NCBI GenBank assembly: GCA_045628125.1
Contig: JAZQPA010000198.1
Location: 1 to 50,393 of the forward strand
DNA: 50,393 nucleotides
Origin: Minthousia sp045628125
GTDB lineage: Bacteria > Bacteroidota > Bacteroidia > Bacteroidales > Bacteroidaceae
Reading direction: 5' to 3'
Part shown: positions 16,718 through 25,850 of the stretch, piece after piece
Layout: every line of letters starts with the position of its first letter
Position numbering within the stretch: the stretch's first letter is position 1
Position numbers and translations under genes: made by a program
The notes under the pieces: model-generated
Database searches by the model: none
What the model was told of the DNA's origin: nothing
The model's input: the letters and a program-made list of their open reading frames with translations, nothing else

Positions 16718-18997
16718 ATGGTATTGAAATTACTCCGCTTGGGCTTTTTGGTAGGATTGCTGGGATTCTTAGTCTCATGCTCTACCACTAAATTCGTACC
16801 CGAAGGAGCCTACCTGCTGGATGAGATTTCACTTACTTCTGACACAGAAAATGTGCGTGCCGGATCTTACCGCGGCTACATCAAACAGAATCCGAATGCC
16901 AAATGGTTCAGCCGGTTCAGAGTGCCATTGAGTATTTATTCTCTGGCGGGCAGTGATTCAACAAGACGTGTGAATAAGGCTCTGAAACGAATGGGAGAGG
17001 CACCTGTTCTGTATAACGAGGAGGAAGTTGCCAAATATGCCCAGGATATCCGTCAGGCTGTGATGACTCATGGCTATATGCAGGCCAATGTGGATTATGA
17101 AACCCAGTTGCATGGCAAAAAGGCAAAGGTGACCTATCATATTCATCCCAATCGTGTTTATAAGGTGGCTTCCATAAAGAGAGAAATAGCTGACCGCAGA
17201 GTGGACTCTATCTTGAAGGCTGATTCTTTGGCCTCAAAGCTTTATGTGGGCATGGATTTCAATGCCAATGTACTGAGTGAGGAGCGCAGCCGCATCACTA
17301 ATAATCTGCTTGATTTGGGATACTACAAATTTAACAAGGAATTTATCTCGTTCCAGGCTGATACGGTAGAGGGGTCATATTGGGTAGATCTGACGCTGAG
17401 AATCCGTAACCAGATAGGATCGGGTGGTCATGACCAGTTTCATATCGGAAAAATTGATGTATACTCTACCTTAAATCCGACAGATTGTCTGACTTTTGAC
17501 GGCTGTAATATCCTGTTTACTGATCAGCTGAAAATCCGTCCACGTGTCTTAGCTTCGGCTATTCCGATGCGGATTGGCGATCTGTACAGCCAGTCTCAGG
17601 TACAGAAGACATACGATAATTACAACAGACTGAGAGCGTTGCGCTATACTAACATCCGGTTCCTGGAGATGCCTGGGGATACTTTAGGCTTGTGGGCGCA
17701 GATTCATACGGATAACAGCAAGTCGCAGTCTTTCTCGGCCGAATTGGAAGGAACAAATTCGGCAGGTGATTTGGGTGCTGCCGTATCAACCACTTATTCT
17801 CATCGTAATTTCTTTAAAGGTTCTGAGACCTTCAATGTAAAACTTCGTGGAGCCTATGAGGCCATCACCGGTTTGGAAGGATACAGCAACCAGGATTATG
17901 TGGAGATTGGTGCTGAGACCTCCATTAATTTCCCCCGCTTTATTTTCCCGTTTGTGCCCCACAGCTATATGCGTGAGAAGAAAGCCTCTTCCGAGATGGC
18001 CTTGCAGTATAATATGCAGAACCGTCCGGAGTTCCGCCGCCGTGTAGCCTCATGGGTTTGGAGATACCGCTGGACTAACAGGAATAAGAAAGTGTCTCAC
18101 CGATTTGATGTGGTGGATTTGAGTTATGTCTATATGCCATGGATTTCCAAGACGTTCAAGGAACAATACTTGGATAACCTGGATGATTATAATGCGATCC
18201 TGAAATACAATTATGAGGACCTGTTCATCATGAAGATGGGTTATAGTTTTACCTATAATTCACAAGGATTGATGGGTGTTGCAGGAAGTAATATGGGCAC
18301 CAACTCCTATACCATTCGTGGTAATATAGAAACTGCAGGAAATCTGTTGTACGGCATTAGTAACCTGTTGGGATCAAAGGGAAATTCCGAGGGCCGTTAT
18401 ACTATTGCAAACATTGCTTATGCACAATATATAAAAGGTGACTTTGATATTTCCAAGAGCTTCCGCTTTGATGAGAAGAACTCCTTGGCCTTGCATTTGG
18501 GCTTTGGCATAGCTTATCCTTATGGAAATGCTACTATCCTTCCGTTTGAAAAGCGTTACTTTTCTGGAGGTGCTAATAGCGTGCGTGGATGGAATGTAAG
18601 AACATTAGGTCCTGGCTCATATTCCGGTGGCCATAAAAGCATTGATTACATTAATCAGAGCGGCGACATGAAACTGGATCTTAATGCAGAGTACAGAACC
18701 CATCTGTTCTGGAAAATTGACGGCGCATTGTTTGTTGATGCCGGTAATATATGGACCTTGCGCGAATATGCGGACCAACCAGGTGGCCAGTTCCGTTTCG
18801 ATAAGTTCTATAAACAATTGGCTGCAGCCTATGGCATGGGTTTCCGATTGGTATTTGACTACTTCATCCTCCGATTCGATGGAGGTATGAAAGCCGTCAA
18901 TCCTGTGTATACTAATGGCGCTCAGCATTTCTGTTTCCTTCATCCAAATTTCTCAAGAGATTTCACCTTCCATTTTGCGGTGGGATTGCCATTCTGA
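16718..18997 (+). CDS. tamL: BamA/TamA-family outer-membrane lipoprotein (TamL)
   Basis: An Omp85-superfamily protein of 759 residues, thought to insert or translocate outer-membrane components. Unlike BamA it has a lipoprotein signal with lipobox LVSC (Cys21), which is the mark of the Bacteroidetes TamL branch. Residues ~30-320 hold POTRA-like repeats (NPNRVYKVASIKREI..., ITNNLLDLGYYKFN). The remainder is a 16-strand barrel with the lid-lock motif SGGANSVRGWNVRTLGPG and a C-terminal strand ending in FAVGLPF with terminal Phe. Its usual partner TamB is not adjacent. The start at 16718 is backed by the -7 box. Confidence 0.92.
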   Translation: MVLKLLRLGFLVGLLGFLVSCSTTKFVPEGAYLLDEISLTSDTENVRAGSYRGYIKQNPNAKWFSRFRVPLSIYSLAGSDSTRRVNKALKRMGEAPVLYNEEEVAKYAQDIRQAVMTHGYMQANVDYETQLHGKKAKVTYHIHPNRVYKVASIKREIADRRVDSILKADSLASKLYVGMDFNANVLSEERSRITNNLLDLGYYKFNKEFISFQADTVEGSYWVDLTLRIRNQIGSGGHDQFHIGKIDVYSTLNPTDCLTFDGCNILFTDQLKIRPRVLASAIPMRIGDLYSQSQVQKTYDNYNRLRALRYTNIRFLEMPGDTLGLWAQIHTDNSKSQSFSAELEGTNSAGDLGAAVSTTYSHRNFFKGSETFNVKLRGAYEAITGLEGYSNQDYVEIGAETSINFPRFIFPFVPHSYMREKKASSEMALQYNMQNRPEFRRRVASWVWRYRWTNRNKKVSHRFDVVDLSYVYMPWISKTFKEQYLDNLDDYNAILKYNYEDLFIMKMGYSFTYNSQGLMGVAGSNMGTNSYTIRGNIETAGNLLYGISNLLGSKGNSEGRYTIANIAYAQYIKGDFDISKSFRFDEKNSLALHLGFGIAYPYGNATILPFEKRYFSGGANSVRGWNVRTLGPGSYSGGHKSIDYINQSGDMKLDLNAEYRTHLFWKIDGALFVDAGNIWTLREYADQPGGQFRFDKFYKQLAAAYGMGFRLVFDYFILRFDGGMKAVNPVYTNGAQHFCFLHPNFSRDFTFHFAVGLPF

Positions 18998-19020
18998 TTG
19001 CTTTTTTGAAGTACGTCATG

Positions 19021-19054
19021 AATCTTCCAAAAAAAACAGAATAGCAGGAAGATT
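19021..19054. repeat. 8-bp inverted repeat after tamL
   Basis: AATCTTCC (19021-19028) and GGAAGATT (19047-19054) pair perfectly around an A-rich 18-nt loop. There is no T run, so a terminator role is uncertain. Confidence 0.35.
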
Positions 19055-19070
19055 ATTCCGAAATTTATTG

Positions 19071-19086
19071 TAAATTTGCGCAAATT
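19071..19086 (+). promoter_or_regulatory. -7 box overlapping a 14-bp palindrome, yycJ-like gene
   Basis: TAAATTTG (19071-19078) is an exact -7 box. AATTTGCGCAAATT (19073-19086) is a perfect palindrome covering the box and the likely transcription start. Confidence 0.65.
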
Positions 19087-19095
19087 ACGAAAATC

Positions 19096-19902
19096 ATGGA
19101 AATATCATTCTTCTGTTTAGCTAGTGGTAGCAGCGGCAATTGTTTTTATTTGTGCGCTGATGACACGGCTATTCTCATAGATGCGGGTCTGTCCCAACGC
19201 CATGTAAAAAAAGCCTTAAAGGAAAAGAATCTCTCACTGAGTAAAGTAAAAGGTATATTTGTTACTCATGACCATGCCGATCATATAAAAGGCGTTTCCA
19301 CTTTATCCAATGAAAATGTCATTCCTGTATATGCTACAGCAGAAGTGCATAAGGGAATGAAGAAGAGTTATTGCATGACTCGTGATATCGATGCGCCATT
19401 GGTTCGCAAATTGGAAAAGGGAGAGGAATTGCAATTGGGTAATTTTACCATCCATTCCTTCGAGGTGCCACATGACGGAACAGACAACGTAGGCTATCAT
19501 ATTTCTGTGGGTGATATCAATTTCTGCATCATTACCGATGTGGGTCATGTTACTCAGGAAGTGGCTGAGCATATCGGCTTGGCAAATTATCTGGTTTTAG
19601 AGTCCAACTATGACGAGAGCATGCTGGAGATGGGACCGTATCCACGTTATCTGAAAGATAGAATTTCTGGAGACAACGGCCATTTGAGCAATGCCTCATG
19701 CGGCAATGCTTTGCTTAATTATGCCACACCGTCTTTAAAACATGTATGGTTGTGCCACCTTAGTGAGGAAAACAATCATCCGGAGTTGGCCAGAAAGACC
19801 GTAGAGTCTATTCTCCGTTCCGGTGGTATTATTCCAGGAAAGGATCTGATTCTTGATGTCTTGCGCAGAAAGATTCCATCAGAACTGTTTTTGCTTGTGT
19901 GA
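19096..19902 (+). CDS. yycJ: MBL-fold metallohydrolase, YycJ/WalJ type
   Basis: A 268-residue cytoplasmic metallo-beta-lactamase-fold hydrolase. The opening ISFFCLASGSSGNCFYL and the metal-binding THDHADHIKGV are typical of the YycJ/WalJ group of exonuclease-like proteins. Further landmarks are DAGLSQRHVKKAL, EVPHDGTDNVGYHI, IITDVGHVTQEV and the C-terminal WLCHLSEENNHPE. In Firmicutes the homologue is linked to the WalRK system and to DNA double-strand-break processing; here it stands alone, so that role cannot be carried over. It has its own promoter and is followed by tRNA-Lys. Confidence 0.9.
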   Translation: MEISFFCLASGSSGNCFYLCADDTAILIDAGLSQRHVKKALKEKNLSLSKVKGIFVTHDHADHIKGVSTLSNENVIPVYATAEVHKGMKKSYCMTRDIDAPLVRKLEKGEELQLGNFTIHSFEVPHDGTDNVGYHISVGDINFCIITDVGHVTQEVAEHIGLANYLVLESNYDESMLEMGPYPRYLKDRISGDNGHLSNASCGNALLNYATPSLKHVWLCHLSEENNHPELARKTVESILRSGGIIPGKDLILDVLRRKIPSELFLLV

Positions 19903-19923
19903 TGTGAAAAATCGGGTGCAAAA

Positions 19924-19963
19924 TTTGGCTGAATCGCAAAAAACTCCTACCTTTGCACCGCAA
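19924..19963 (+). promoter_or_regulatory. tRNA-Lys promoter
   Basis: TTTG (19924-19927), 20 bp, TACCTTTG (19948-19955): a full -33/-7 match. The box continues as TTTGC-ACC-GCAA, again an inverted repeat around the start region. Confidence 0.85.
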
Positions 19964-19977
19964 TTAAGATAAAGGAT

Positions 19978-20050
19978 GCGTTCTTAGCTCAGTTGGTAGA
20001 GCAACTGACTCTTAATCAGTGGGTCCAGGGTTCGAGCCCCTGAGAGCGTA
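19978..20050 (+). tRNA. tRNA-Lys (CTT)
   Basis: A 73-nt cloverleaf with acceptor GCGTTCT/AGAGCGT (two G-T pairs), D arm AGCTCAGTTGGTAGAGC, anticodon arm ACTGA-CTCTTAA-TCAGT (anticodon CTT) and T loop GGTTCGAGCC. CCA is not encoded. A terminator follows within 5 nt. Confidence 0.96.
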
Positions 20051-20054
20051 CAAA

Positions 20055-20085
20055 AAGGCGAAGATTATTCTTCGCCTTTTTTTTG
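20055..20085 (+). terminator. Terminator of tRNA-Lys
   Basis: AAGGCGAAG (20055-20063) pairs with CTTCGCCTT (20070-20078) around ATTATT, followed by a run of T. A strong intrinsic terminator. Confidence 0.9.
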
Positions 20086-20205
20086 TTTTTCATACGTGAT
20101 AAATCAGTTTCTCGGACTTTGATAAAATGTCGGTTTTTGCGCCTTTTTTCTTGATGATACTTAAAAAAAAGTTACGATTCATAATAGATTATCATTTTTT
20201 ATTTC

Positions 20206-20217
20206 TATATTTGCAAA
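20206..20217 (+). promoter_or_regulatory. Candidate promoter of the V-ATPase operon
   Basis: TATATTTG (20206-20213) is an exact -7 box and reads on as TTTGCAAA, a perfect palindrome. It lies 27 bp before the ATG at 20241. No other exact -7 box was noticed between here and ntpE, so it probably drives the whole operon. Confidence 0.6.
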
Positions 20218-20240
20218 GTTAATGTACTGTGTTGCTACCT

Positions 20241-20618
20241 ATGAAAGCTGATTTTTTGAAATATTTCAATCGTAAGCCCTCCGAAGGGCAGACCGATAAT
20301 GATAATATGCAACGAATTGTAACAATGGCTCTTGCCGGATTTACATTGGTTGGCATTTTGTGGATTTGCTTGCTTTCCGACACATTTTCCCAAGCTGCAC
20401 AGGTGGAACCTAAGGATTATGCCATGGAAGAGTTGCGTAATCTGGAATTAGCTAAGCAAAACCGTGATCAATCGTCCTATGATAAGCTGAGAGATGAGAA
20501 TGCCCAGCAATATGTTAATGATGCTGCAGAGGAAGAGGCAGTAGAGGAGACGGTTGAAGAAGAGGAAATCATCCTGCCGGAAGTAGAAGAGGCAGAGCCA
20601 GAGGGCGAGGAATTCTAA
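20241..20618 (+). CDS. Small acidic single-span membrane protein upstream of the V-ATPase
   Basis: A 125-residue protein that I do not recognise. It has a short basic N-terminus (MKADFLKYFNRKP), one membrane helix at about residues 26-46 (IVTMALAGFTLVGILWICLL) and a long soluble tail. The last ~35 residues are very rich in Glu and Ala (EEEAVEETVEEEEI, ending EPEGEEF). The start is ATG 20241; a GTG four codons upstream is in frame but less likely. It ends 36 bp before ntpE and follows the only clear promoter, so it is probably the first gene of the V-ATPase transcript. Whether it acts with the ATPase is unknown. Confidence 0.75.
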   Translation: MKADFLKYFNRKPSEGQTDNDNMQRIVTMALAGFTLVGILWICLLSDTFSQAAQVEPKDYAMEELRNLELAKQNRDQSSYDKLRDENAQQYVNDAAEEEAVEETVEEEEIILPEVEEAEPEGEEF

Positions 20619-20654
20619 ACCGAAAATTCGAAATCTAAATAAATTCTAAAACAC

Positions 20655-21245
20655 ATGGAAAATAAAATTCAGGAATTGACCGAAAAACTCTTTCATGAAG
20701 GAGTAGAAAAGGGTAATGCTGAGGCTGCCCGCCTGATTGAGGCTGCACAGCAGCAGGCTGCTGCCATTTTGGCAAAGGCTCAGGAAGAGGCTGCTGAAAT
20801 TGTTGCTAAGGCAAATAAGCAGGCTGCTGATACTGCTGCTAATACTAAGAACGAATTGCGTCAGTATGCTGCACAGTCAAAGAATGCCCTGGTTGGTGAG
20901 ATCGCAAATCTGGTATCTGACAAGGTAGTTAAGGAAAGCGTTGCAGATGTAGTTGCTTCTAAGGATTTCGTTGGCAACTTCTTGGTAGCTCTTGCAACCA
21001 AGTGGACTGCTAATGAACCAATCGTCATTGAAACTGCTGACGCTGCTAATTTGAAGGCATTCTTCGCTGCAAAGGCTAAGGATCTGCTGGATAAGGGCGT
21101 TTCTATCAACGAAGTTAATGGCCTGAAGACCTTGTTTACCGTTAAGCCTGCTGATGGCAGCTATAAGGTTGACTTCGGCGCTGAAGAGTTCGAAAATTAC
21201 TTTAAATCATTCCTTCGCCCACAGTTGGTGGAGATGTTGTTCTAA
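20655..21245 (+). CDS. ntpE: V-type ATPase subunit E (peripheral stalk)
   Basis: A 196-residue stalk subunit that holds the catalytic head still against the membrane part. The first ~75 residues are a long Ala/Glu/Gln-rich helix (EAARLIEAAQQQAAAILAKA...), followed by a small globular C-domain ending in FLRPQLVEMLF. Identity rests on this layout plus position at the head of the A-B-D-I-K set. The usual helical partner, subunit G/H, is not recognisable in the operon. Confidence 0.88.
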   Translation: MENKIQELTEKLFHEGVEKGNAEAARLIEAAQQQAAAILAKAQEEAAEIVAKANKQAADTAANTKNELRQYAAQSKNALVGEIANLVSDKVVKESVADVVASKDFVGNFLVALATKWTANEPIVIETADAANLKAFFAAKAKDLLDKGVSINEVNGLKTLFTVKPADGSYKVDFGAEEFENYFKSFLRPQLVEMLF

Positions 21246-21256
21246 TCATTTCCGAT

Positions 21257-22102
21257 ATGGGTAATTATTATTGCTTGATGACAGAAGTTCCTGTCGTTGC
21301 CATGGAGGGCAGTAATAGCGGTATTAGCTATGCTGAATTCCGTGAGCAGTGTGATAAGGAACTGACTGCTTCCGATAAGAAATTGCTCGCTTACTCATAT
21401 TTGAAGAATGACTGCCGCAATCTGGTGAAGTTGCTTCGCAATGCCGATGCAGAATTGGAATTGGAGGGTAACTATACCAAGAACCAGTTGGTGGAGCTGA
21501 TAACATTGGCAACCGACCCTGAGGTGACAAAGATTAAGGATTATCCAGCTTTTATGGTTGATTTTATCCGTAAATCTTATTTGCCTAATGAGGAAAAGCC
21601 AGGCTATTTTGCTGACGATGCTGTCATGTTGGCATATTATCAGTATGCCATGAAGTGCGACAATGAGATGTTGGCTGAATGGTTCGCTCTGAATTTCAAC
21701 CTCACCAATATCCTGACCGCTTTGATTGCCCGTCAGAATGGATGGAAGGTGGCAGATTATGTGCTGGGAGAGAATGAGATTAGCGAGACAATAAAAACAA
21801 GTAAGGCGAAGGATTTTGATCTGGGTAGAGATTATGACTTTGTTGCCGAGCTGATAAAGATTGTGGATACCGATGATCCTGTAGAGAAGGAGAAGCGTAT
21901 CGATGCATTCAAATGGTTGTGGCTGGATGACAAGACATTCTTTGACGGATTTGGTGTTGAGGCTGTTTTTGCATATCTGTGCAAACTGGAGATGCTGAAC
22001 CGTTGGGAGATGCTTGATCCGGAGAAGGGCAAGGAAACATTCACTCAGATTATTGAGAACTTACGCAGTGAGGCTAAGGTGCCTGCGGAGTTTGTTCGCT
22101 GA
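21257..22102 (+). CDS. DUF2764 protein of the V-ATPase operon (subunit C-like)
   Basis: A 281-residue soluble, helical protein starting MGNYYCLMTEVPVVAMEG. It matches the DUF2764 family found between subunits E and A in V-ATPase operons of Bacteroidetes, spirochaetes and chlamydiae. No separate subunit C is present, and its helical make-up and position suggest it replaces C/d, the central socket that links the rotor ring to the stalk; that role is inference. Conserved-looking stretches are SYLKNDCRNLVKLL, FALNFNLTNILTALIARQNGW and FKWLWLDDKTFFDGFGVEAVFAYLCKLEMLNRW (the last gives 11 aromatic residues in 33). It lies 11 bp after ntpE. Confidence 0.88.
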   Translation: MGNYYCLMTEVPVVAMEGSNSGISYAEFREQCDKELTASDKKLLAYSYLKNDCRNLVKLLRNADAELELEGNYTKNQLVELITLATDPEVTKIKDYPAFMVDFIRKSYLPNEEKPGYFADDAVMLAYYQYAMKCDNEMLAEWFALNFNLTNILTALIARQNGWKVADYVLGENEISETIKTSKAKDFDLGRDYDFVAELIKIVDTDDPVEKEKRIDAFKWLWLDDKTFFDGFGVEAVFAYLCKLEMLNRWEMLDPEKGKETFTQIIENLRSEAKVPAEFVR

Positions 22103-22137
22103 AACATTAACAAGAAAAATCGAATAAATAAAATACT

Positions 22138-23880
22138 ATGACTAAAGGTACAGTAAGTGGCGTTATCGCTAACATGGTAACGCTTAAGGTTGACGGACCA
22201 GTATCTCAAGGCGAAATCTGCTATATTGAGACTGGTGGAGACCGCTTGATGTCGGAGGTTATTAAGGTAGTTGGCGAGGCTGTTAACGTACAGGTATTCG
22301 AGAGTACCCGTGGTTTGAAGGTTGGCGCTCCTGCTGAATTTACCGGCCACATGCTGGAGGTGCAGTTGGCTCCAGGTATGTTGTCAAAGAACTTCGACGG
22401 TCTGCAGAATGACTTGGACAAGATGGATGGCGTTTTCCTGAAACGCGGTTGTTACACTGATCCATTGGACCGTGAGCGTCTGTGGGATTTCAAGCCTATC
22501 GTAAAGGAAGGTGATGAGGTTATTAATTCTGCTTGGTTGGGTGAGGTTGAGGAAAACCACCAGCCACTGAAGATTATGGCTCCATTCCAGTTGGAAGGCA
22601 CTGCTAAGGTTAAGAGCATCGTTCCTGCTGGTCAATATAAGGTAGATGATACTATCGCTGTTCTGACTGATGAGAAGGGCAACGATATCAAGGTAACCAT
22701 GGTTCAGCACTGGCCTGTAAAGTTTGCTATGACAAACTACAAGCAGAAGCCACGTCCATTTAAGTTGCTGGAAACCGGTGTTCGTACCATCGATACATTC
22801 AACCCAATTACTGAAGGTGGTACCGGTTTCATCCCTGGTCCTTTCGGTACCGGTAAGACCGTGCTTCAGCACGCTATCTCTAAGCAGGCAGAGGCAGATA
22901 TCGTAATTATCGCAGCTTGTGGTGAGCGTGCTAATGAGGTTGTTGAAATCTTCTCTGAGTTCCCTGAGTTGGTTGACCCTCACACCGGCCGAATGCTGAT
23001 GGAGCGTACCATTATTATCGCAAATACCTCAAACATGCCAGTTGCTGCCCGTGAGGCATCTGTATACACTGCCATGACTATGGCTGAGTACTACCGCTCA
23101 ATGGGTCTGCGCGTTCTGTTGATGGCCGACTCTACTTCTCGTTGGGCACAGGCATTGCGTGAGATGTCTAACCGTATGGAGGAGTTGCCTGGTCCTGATG
23201 CATTCCCTATGGACTTGCCAGCATTGATCGCCAACTTCTACGGCCGTGCAGGTTATGTATATCTGAACAACGGTGAGGTAGGTTCTGTTACCTTCATCGG
23301 TACTGTATCTCCTGCCGGTGGTAACCTGAAGGAGCCTGTAACCGAGAATACCAAGAAGGTAGCTCGTTGCTTCTATGGTTTGGAGCAGGATCGTGCGGAT
23401 AAGAAACGTTATCCAGCTGTTAACCCAATTGATTCTTACAGTAAGTATTTGGAATATCCAGAATTCGCTGAATACATTAGCAACAAGATTAATGACAAGT
23501 GGATTCCAAAGGTATTGGCACTGAAGACCCGTATGCAGCGCGGTAAGGAAATTGCTGAGCAGATCAACATTTTGGGTGATGATGGTGTACCTGTAGATTA
23601 CCATGTTACTTTCTGGAAGTCTGAGATTATCGACTTCGTTATCCTGCAGCAGGATGCATTCGATGACGTAGATGCTGTAACCTCTCTGGAGCGTCAGGAG
23701 GAGATCTTGAATCTGGTTACCGATATTTGTGACCATGATTACAGTTTCGACAACTTCCTGGATGTAGTAGACTACTTCAAGAAGATGATTAACTTGTGCA
23801 AGCAGATGAACTACTCAGAGTACAAGAGTGAGCAGTACTACGACTTCAAGAATCAGGTTATGGATATGGTTAACGCTTAA
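22138..23880 (+). CDS. ntpA: V-type ATPase catalytic subunit A
   Basis: The nucleotide-hydrolysing (or ATP-making) subunit, three copies per head. At 580 residues it has full family length. Walker A is GPFGTGKT at residues 234-241, the catalytic Glu lies in ACGERANEV, and LLMADSTSRWAQALREMSNRMEELPG is the characteristic A-subunit block. The non-homologous insert typical of A subunits (residues ~110-190, FQLEGTAKVKSIVPAGQYKVDD) is present, which separates it from F-type beta. 35 bp separate it from the DUF2764 gene and 11 bp from ntpB. Confidence 0.97.
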   Translation: MTKGTVSGVIANMVTLKVDGPVSQGEICYIETGGDRLMSEVIKVVGEAVNVQVFESTRGLKVGAPAEFTGHMLEVQLAPGMLSKNFDGLQNDLDKMDGVFLKRGCYTDPLDRERLWDFKPIVKEGDEVINSAWLGEVEENHQPLKIMAPFQLEGTAKVKSIVPAGQYKVDDTIAVLTDEKGNDIKVTMVQHWPVKFAMTNYKQKPRPFKLLETGVRTIDTFNPITEGGTGFIPGPFGTGKTVLQHAISKQAEADIVIIAACGERANEVVEIFSEFPELVDPHTGRMLMERTIIIANTSNMPVAAREASVYTAMTMAEYYRSMGLRVLLMADSTSRWAQALREMSNRMEELPGPDAFPMDLPALIANFYGRAGYVYLNNGEVGSVTFIGTVSPAGGNLKEPVTENTKKVARCFYGLEQDRADKKRYPAVNPIDSYSKYLEYPEFAEYISNKINDKWIPKVLALKTRMQRGKEIAEQINILGDDGVPVDYHVTFWKSEIIDFVILQQDAFDDVDAVTSLERQEEILNLVTDICDHDYSFDNFLDVVDYFKKMINLCKQMNYSEYKSEQYYDFKNQVMDMVNA

Positions 23881-23891
23881 AATCTGAAATT

Positions 23892-25214
23892 ATGGCAACA
23901 GCATTTCAAAAAGTATATACAAAGATTAGCCAGATTACCAAGGCTACTTGCTCTCTGAAAGCAACTGGTGTTGGTTATGATGAACTGGCTACCATCAACG
24001 GCAAATTGGCCCAGGTGGTAAAGATTGCCGGCGAGGATGTAACCTTGCAGGTGTTCGAGGGTACAGGTGGTATCCCTACCAATGCCGAGGTGGTTTTCCT
24101 GGGTAAGTCTCCTTCATTGAAGGTAGGTGAGCAGTTGGCTGGCCGTTTCTTCAATGCCTATGGTGACCCAATCGATGGCGGTCCAGCTATCGAAGGTAAG
24201 GAAGTTGAGATTGGTGGTCCTTCTGTGAACCCAGTTCGCCGTAAGCAGCCAAGTGAGTTGATCGCTACCGGTATCGCTGGTATCGACTTGAACAATACAC
24301 TGGTATCTGGTCAGAAGATTCCATTCTTTGCAGACCCTGACCAGCCTTTCAATGAGGTTATGGCTATGGTAGCCCTGCGTGCTAAGGTTGATAAGATTAT
24401 CCTGGGCGGTATGGGTATGACCAATGATGACTACTATTTCTTCCGCAATACCTTCTCAAATGCAGGTGCACAGGATAGAATTATCTGTTTCATGAATACT
24501 ACCGAGGACCCTGCTGTAGAGCGTCTGTTGATTCCTGATATGGCACTGACAGCTGCAGAGTACTTCGCAGTTGAGAAGCACGAGCAGGTACTGGTATTGC
24601 TGACTGATATGAGCTCTTACGCTGACTCTTTGTCAATCGTAAGTAACCGTATGGACCAGATTCCTTCTAAGGACTCTATGCCAGGTTCTCTGTATTCAGA
24701 TTTGGCTAAGATCTATGAGAAGGCTGTACAGTTCCCACAGGAGGCTGGTGGTGGTTCTATCACTATTATTGCCGTAACAACTCTGAGTGGTGGTGATATT
24801 ACTCACGCTGTACCTGATAATACCGGTTATATCACTGAGGGTCAGTTGTATCTGCGTATGAATAGTGATATTGGTAAGGTAATTATCGACCCATTCCGTT
24901 CATTGTCTCGTCTGAAACAGCTGGTTAGTGGAAAGAAGACACGTAAGGATCACAGCCAGGTAATGAATGCCGCAATCCGTCTGTATTCTGATGCCGCAAA
25001 TGCTAAGACTAAGTTGGAGAACGGTTTCGATTTGACCGACTACGATAACCGCTGTCTGGACTTCGCTAAGGAGTATGCTGACAAGTTGCTGGCTATTGAC
25101 GTGAACCTGGATACCACCGAGATGTTGGATGTTACTTGGGGCTTGTTCACCAAATACTTCAAGATTGAGGAGGTTAACATTAAGAAGGAATTTACCGATA
25201 TCTATTGGAAATAA
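23892..25214 (+). CDS. ntpB: V-type ATPase regulatory subunit B
   Basis: A 440-residue partner of subunit A with the same fold but no Walker A loop: the corresponding segment reads FADPDQPFNEVMAMV. Conserved B-subunit landmarks include IATGIAGIDLNNTLVSGQKIP, FMNTTEDPAVERLLIPDMALTAAEYFAVEK, VLLTDMSSYADSLSIVSNRMDQIPSK and PGSLYSDLAKIYEKA. It forms the non-catalytic nucleotide interface with A. It follows ntpA by 11 bp and precedes ntpD by 6 bp. Confidence 0.97.
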   Translation: MATAFQKVYTKISQITKATCSLKATGVGYDELATINGKLAQVVKIAGEDVTLQVFEGTGGIPTNAEVVFLGKSPSLKVGEQLAGRFFNAYGDPIDGGPAIEGKEVEIGGPSVNPVRRKQPSELIATGIAGIDLNNTLVSGQKIPFFADPDQPFNEVMAMVALRAKVDKIILGGMGMTNDDYYFFRNTFSNAGAQDRIICFMNTTEDPAVERLLIPDMALTAAEYFAVEKHEQVLVLLTDMSSYADSLSIVSNRMDQIPSKDSMPGSLYSDLAKIYEKAVQFPQEAGGGSITIIAVTTLSGGDITHAVPDNTGYITEGQLYLRMNSDIGKVIIDPFRSLSRLKQLVSGKKTRKDHSQVMNAAIRLYSDAANAKTKLENGFDLTDYDNRCLDFAKEYADKLLAIDVNLDTTEMLDVTWGLFTKYFKIEEVNIKKEFTDIYWK

Positions 25215-25220
25215 TCTACA

Positions 25221-25850
25221 ATGGCAATAAAGTTTCAATACAATAAAACGTCCCTTCAGCAGATTGAAAAGAACCTGAAGATGCGTCAGCGTACCTTACC
25301 TATTATTAAGAGTAAGGAAACCGCGTTGCGTCTTGAGGTGAAGAAATGCAAGGAGGAGGCCGCCGCATTGGAAGAGAAACTGCAGAGCCAGATAGGAGGC
25401 TACGAATCCATGTATGCCTTATGGGGTGAGTTTGATACATCTCTTGTTGCCCTGAAGGATGTGGAAATGGATGTCAAGAAGATTGCGGGCGTTAGAGTCC
25501 CTATCTTAACTAATATCCGTTTGGAAGTTAAGCCTTTTGGTCTGTTTAGTTCTCCAAAATGGTATTTCGACGGTATCAGCCTTTTGCAAGGTCTTGCCAA
25601 GACTGCGGTAGAACGTGAATTTGCCCTGGCCAAGTTGGGTTTGCTGGAGCATGCACGTAAAAAGACTACCCAGAAGGTAAATCTGTTTGAGAAGGTTCAG
25701 ATTCCTGGTTTCCAGGAGGCTGTGCGCAAGATTAAGCGTTTCATGGAAGATGAGGAGAACCTGTCTAAGTCTAGCCAGAAGATTCTGAAATCACTCCAGG
25801 AGAAACGTGCCGCAGCTGAAGCAGAAAAAGGAAAGGAGGCAGCCGTATGA
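25221..25850 (+). CDS. ntpD: V-type ATPase subunit D (central rotor shaft)
   Basis: A 209-residue, mostly coiled-coil protein that forms the rotating shaft inside the A3B3 head. The N-terminal helix KTSLQQIEKNLKMRQRTLPIIKSKETALRLEVK matches subunit D, as does the C-terminal helix ending in ILKSLQEKRAAAEAEKG. Its normal partner subunit F is not found in this operon. Its stop overlaps the start of ntpI by 4 bp (ATGA). Confidence 0.92.
   Translation: MAIKFQYNKTSLQQIEKNLKMRQRTLPIIKSKETALRLEVKKCKEEAAALEEKLQSQIGGYESMYALWGEFDTSLVALKDVEMDVKKIAGVRVPILTNIRLEVKPFGLFSSPKWYFDGISLLQGLAKTAVEREFALAKLGLLEHARKKTTQKVNLFEKVQIPGFQEAVRKIKRFMEDEENLSKSSQKILKSLQEKRAAAEAEKGKEAAV

Noticed and set aside
23892..25214. 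Subunit B as a damaged catalytic subunit lacking Walker A
   Set aside because: Loss of Walker A is normal for V-type B subunits, and all other B-subunit blocks are present.
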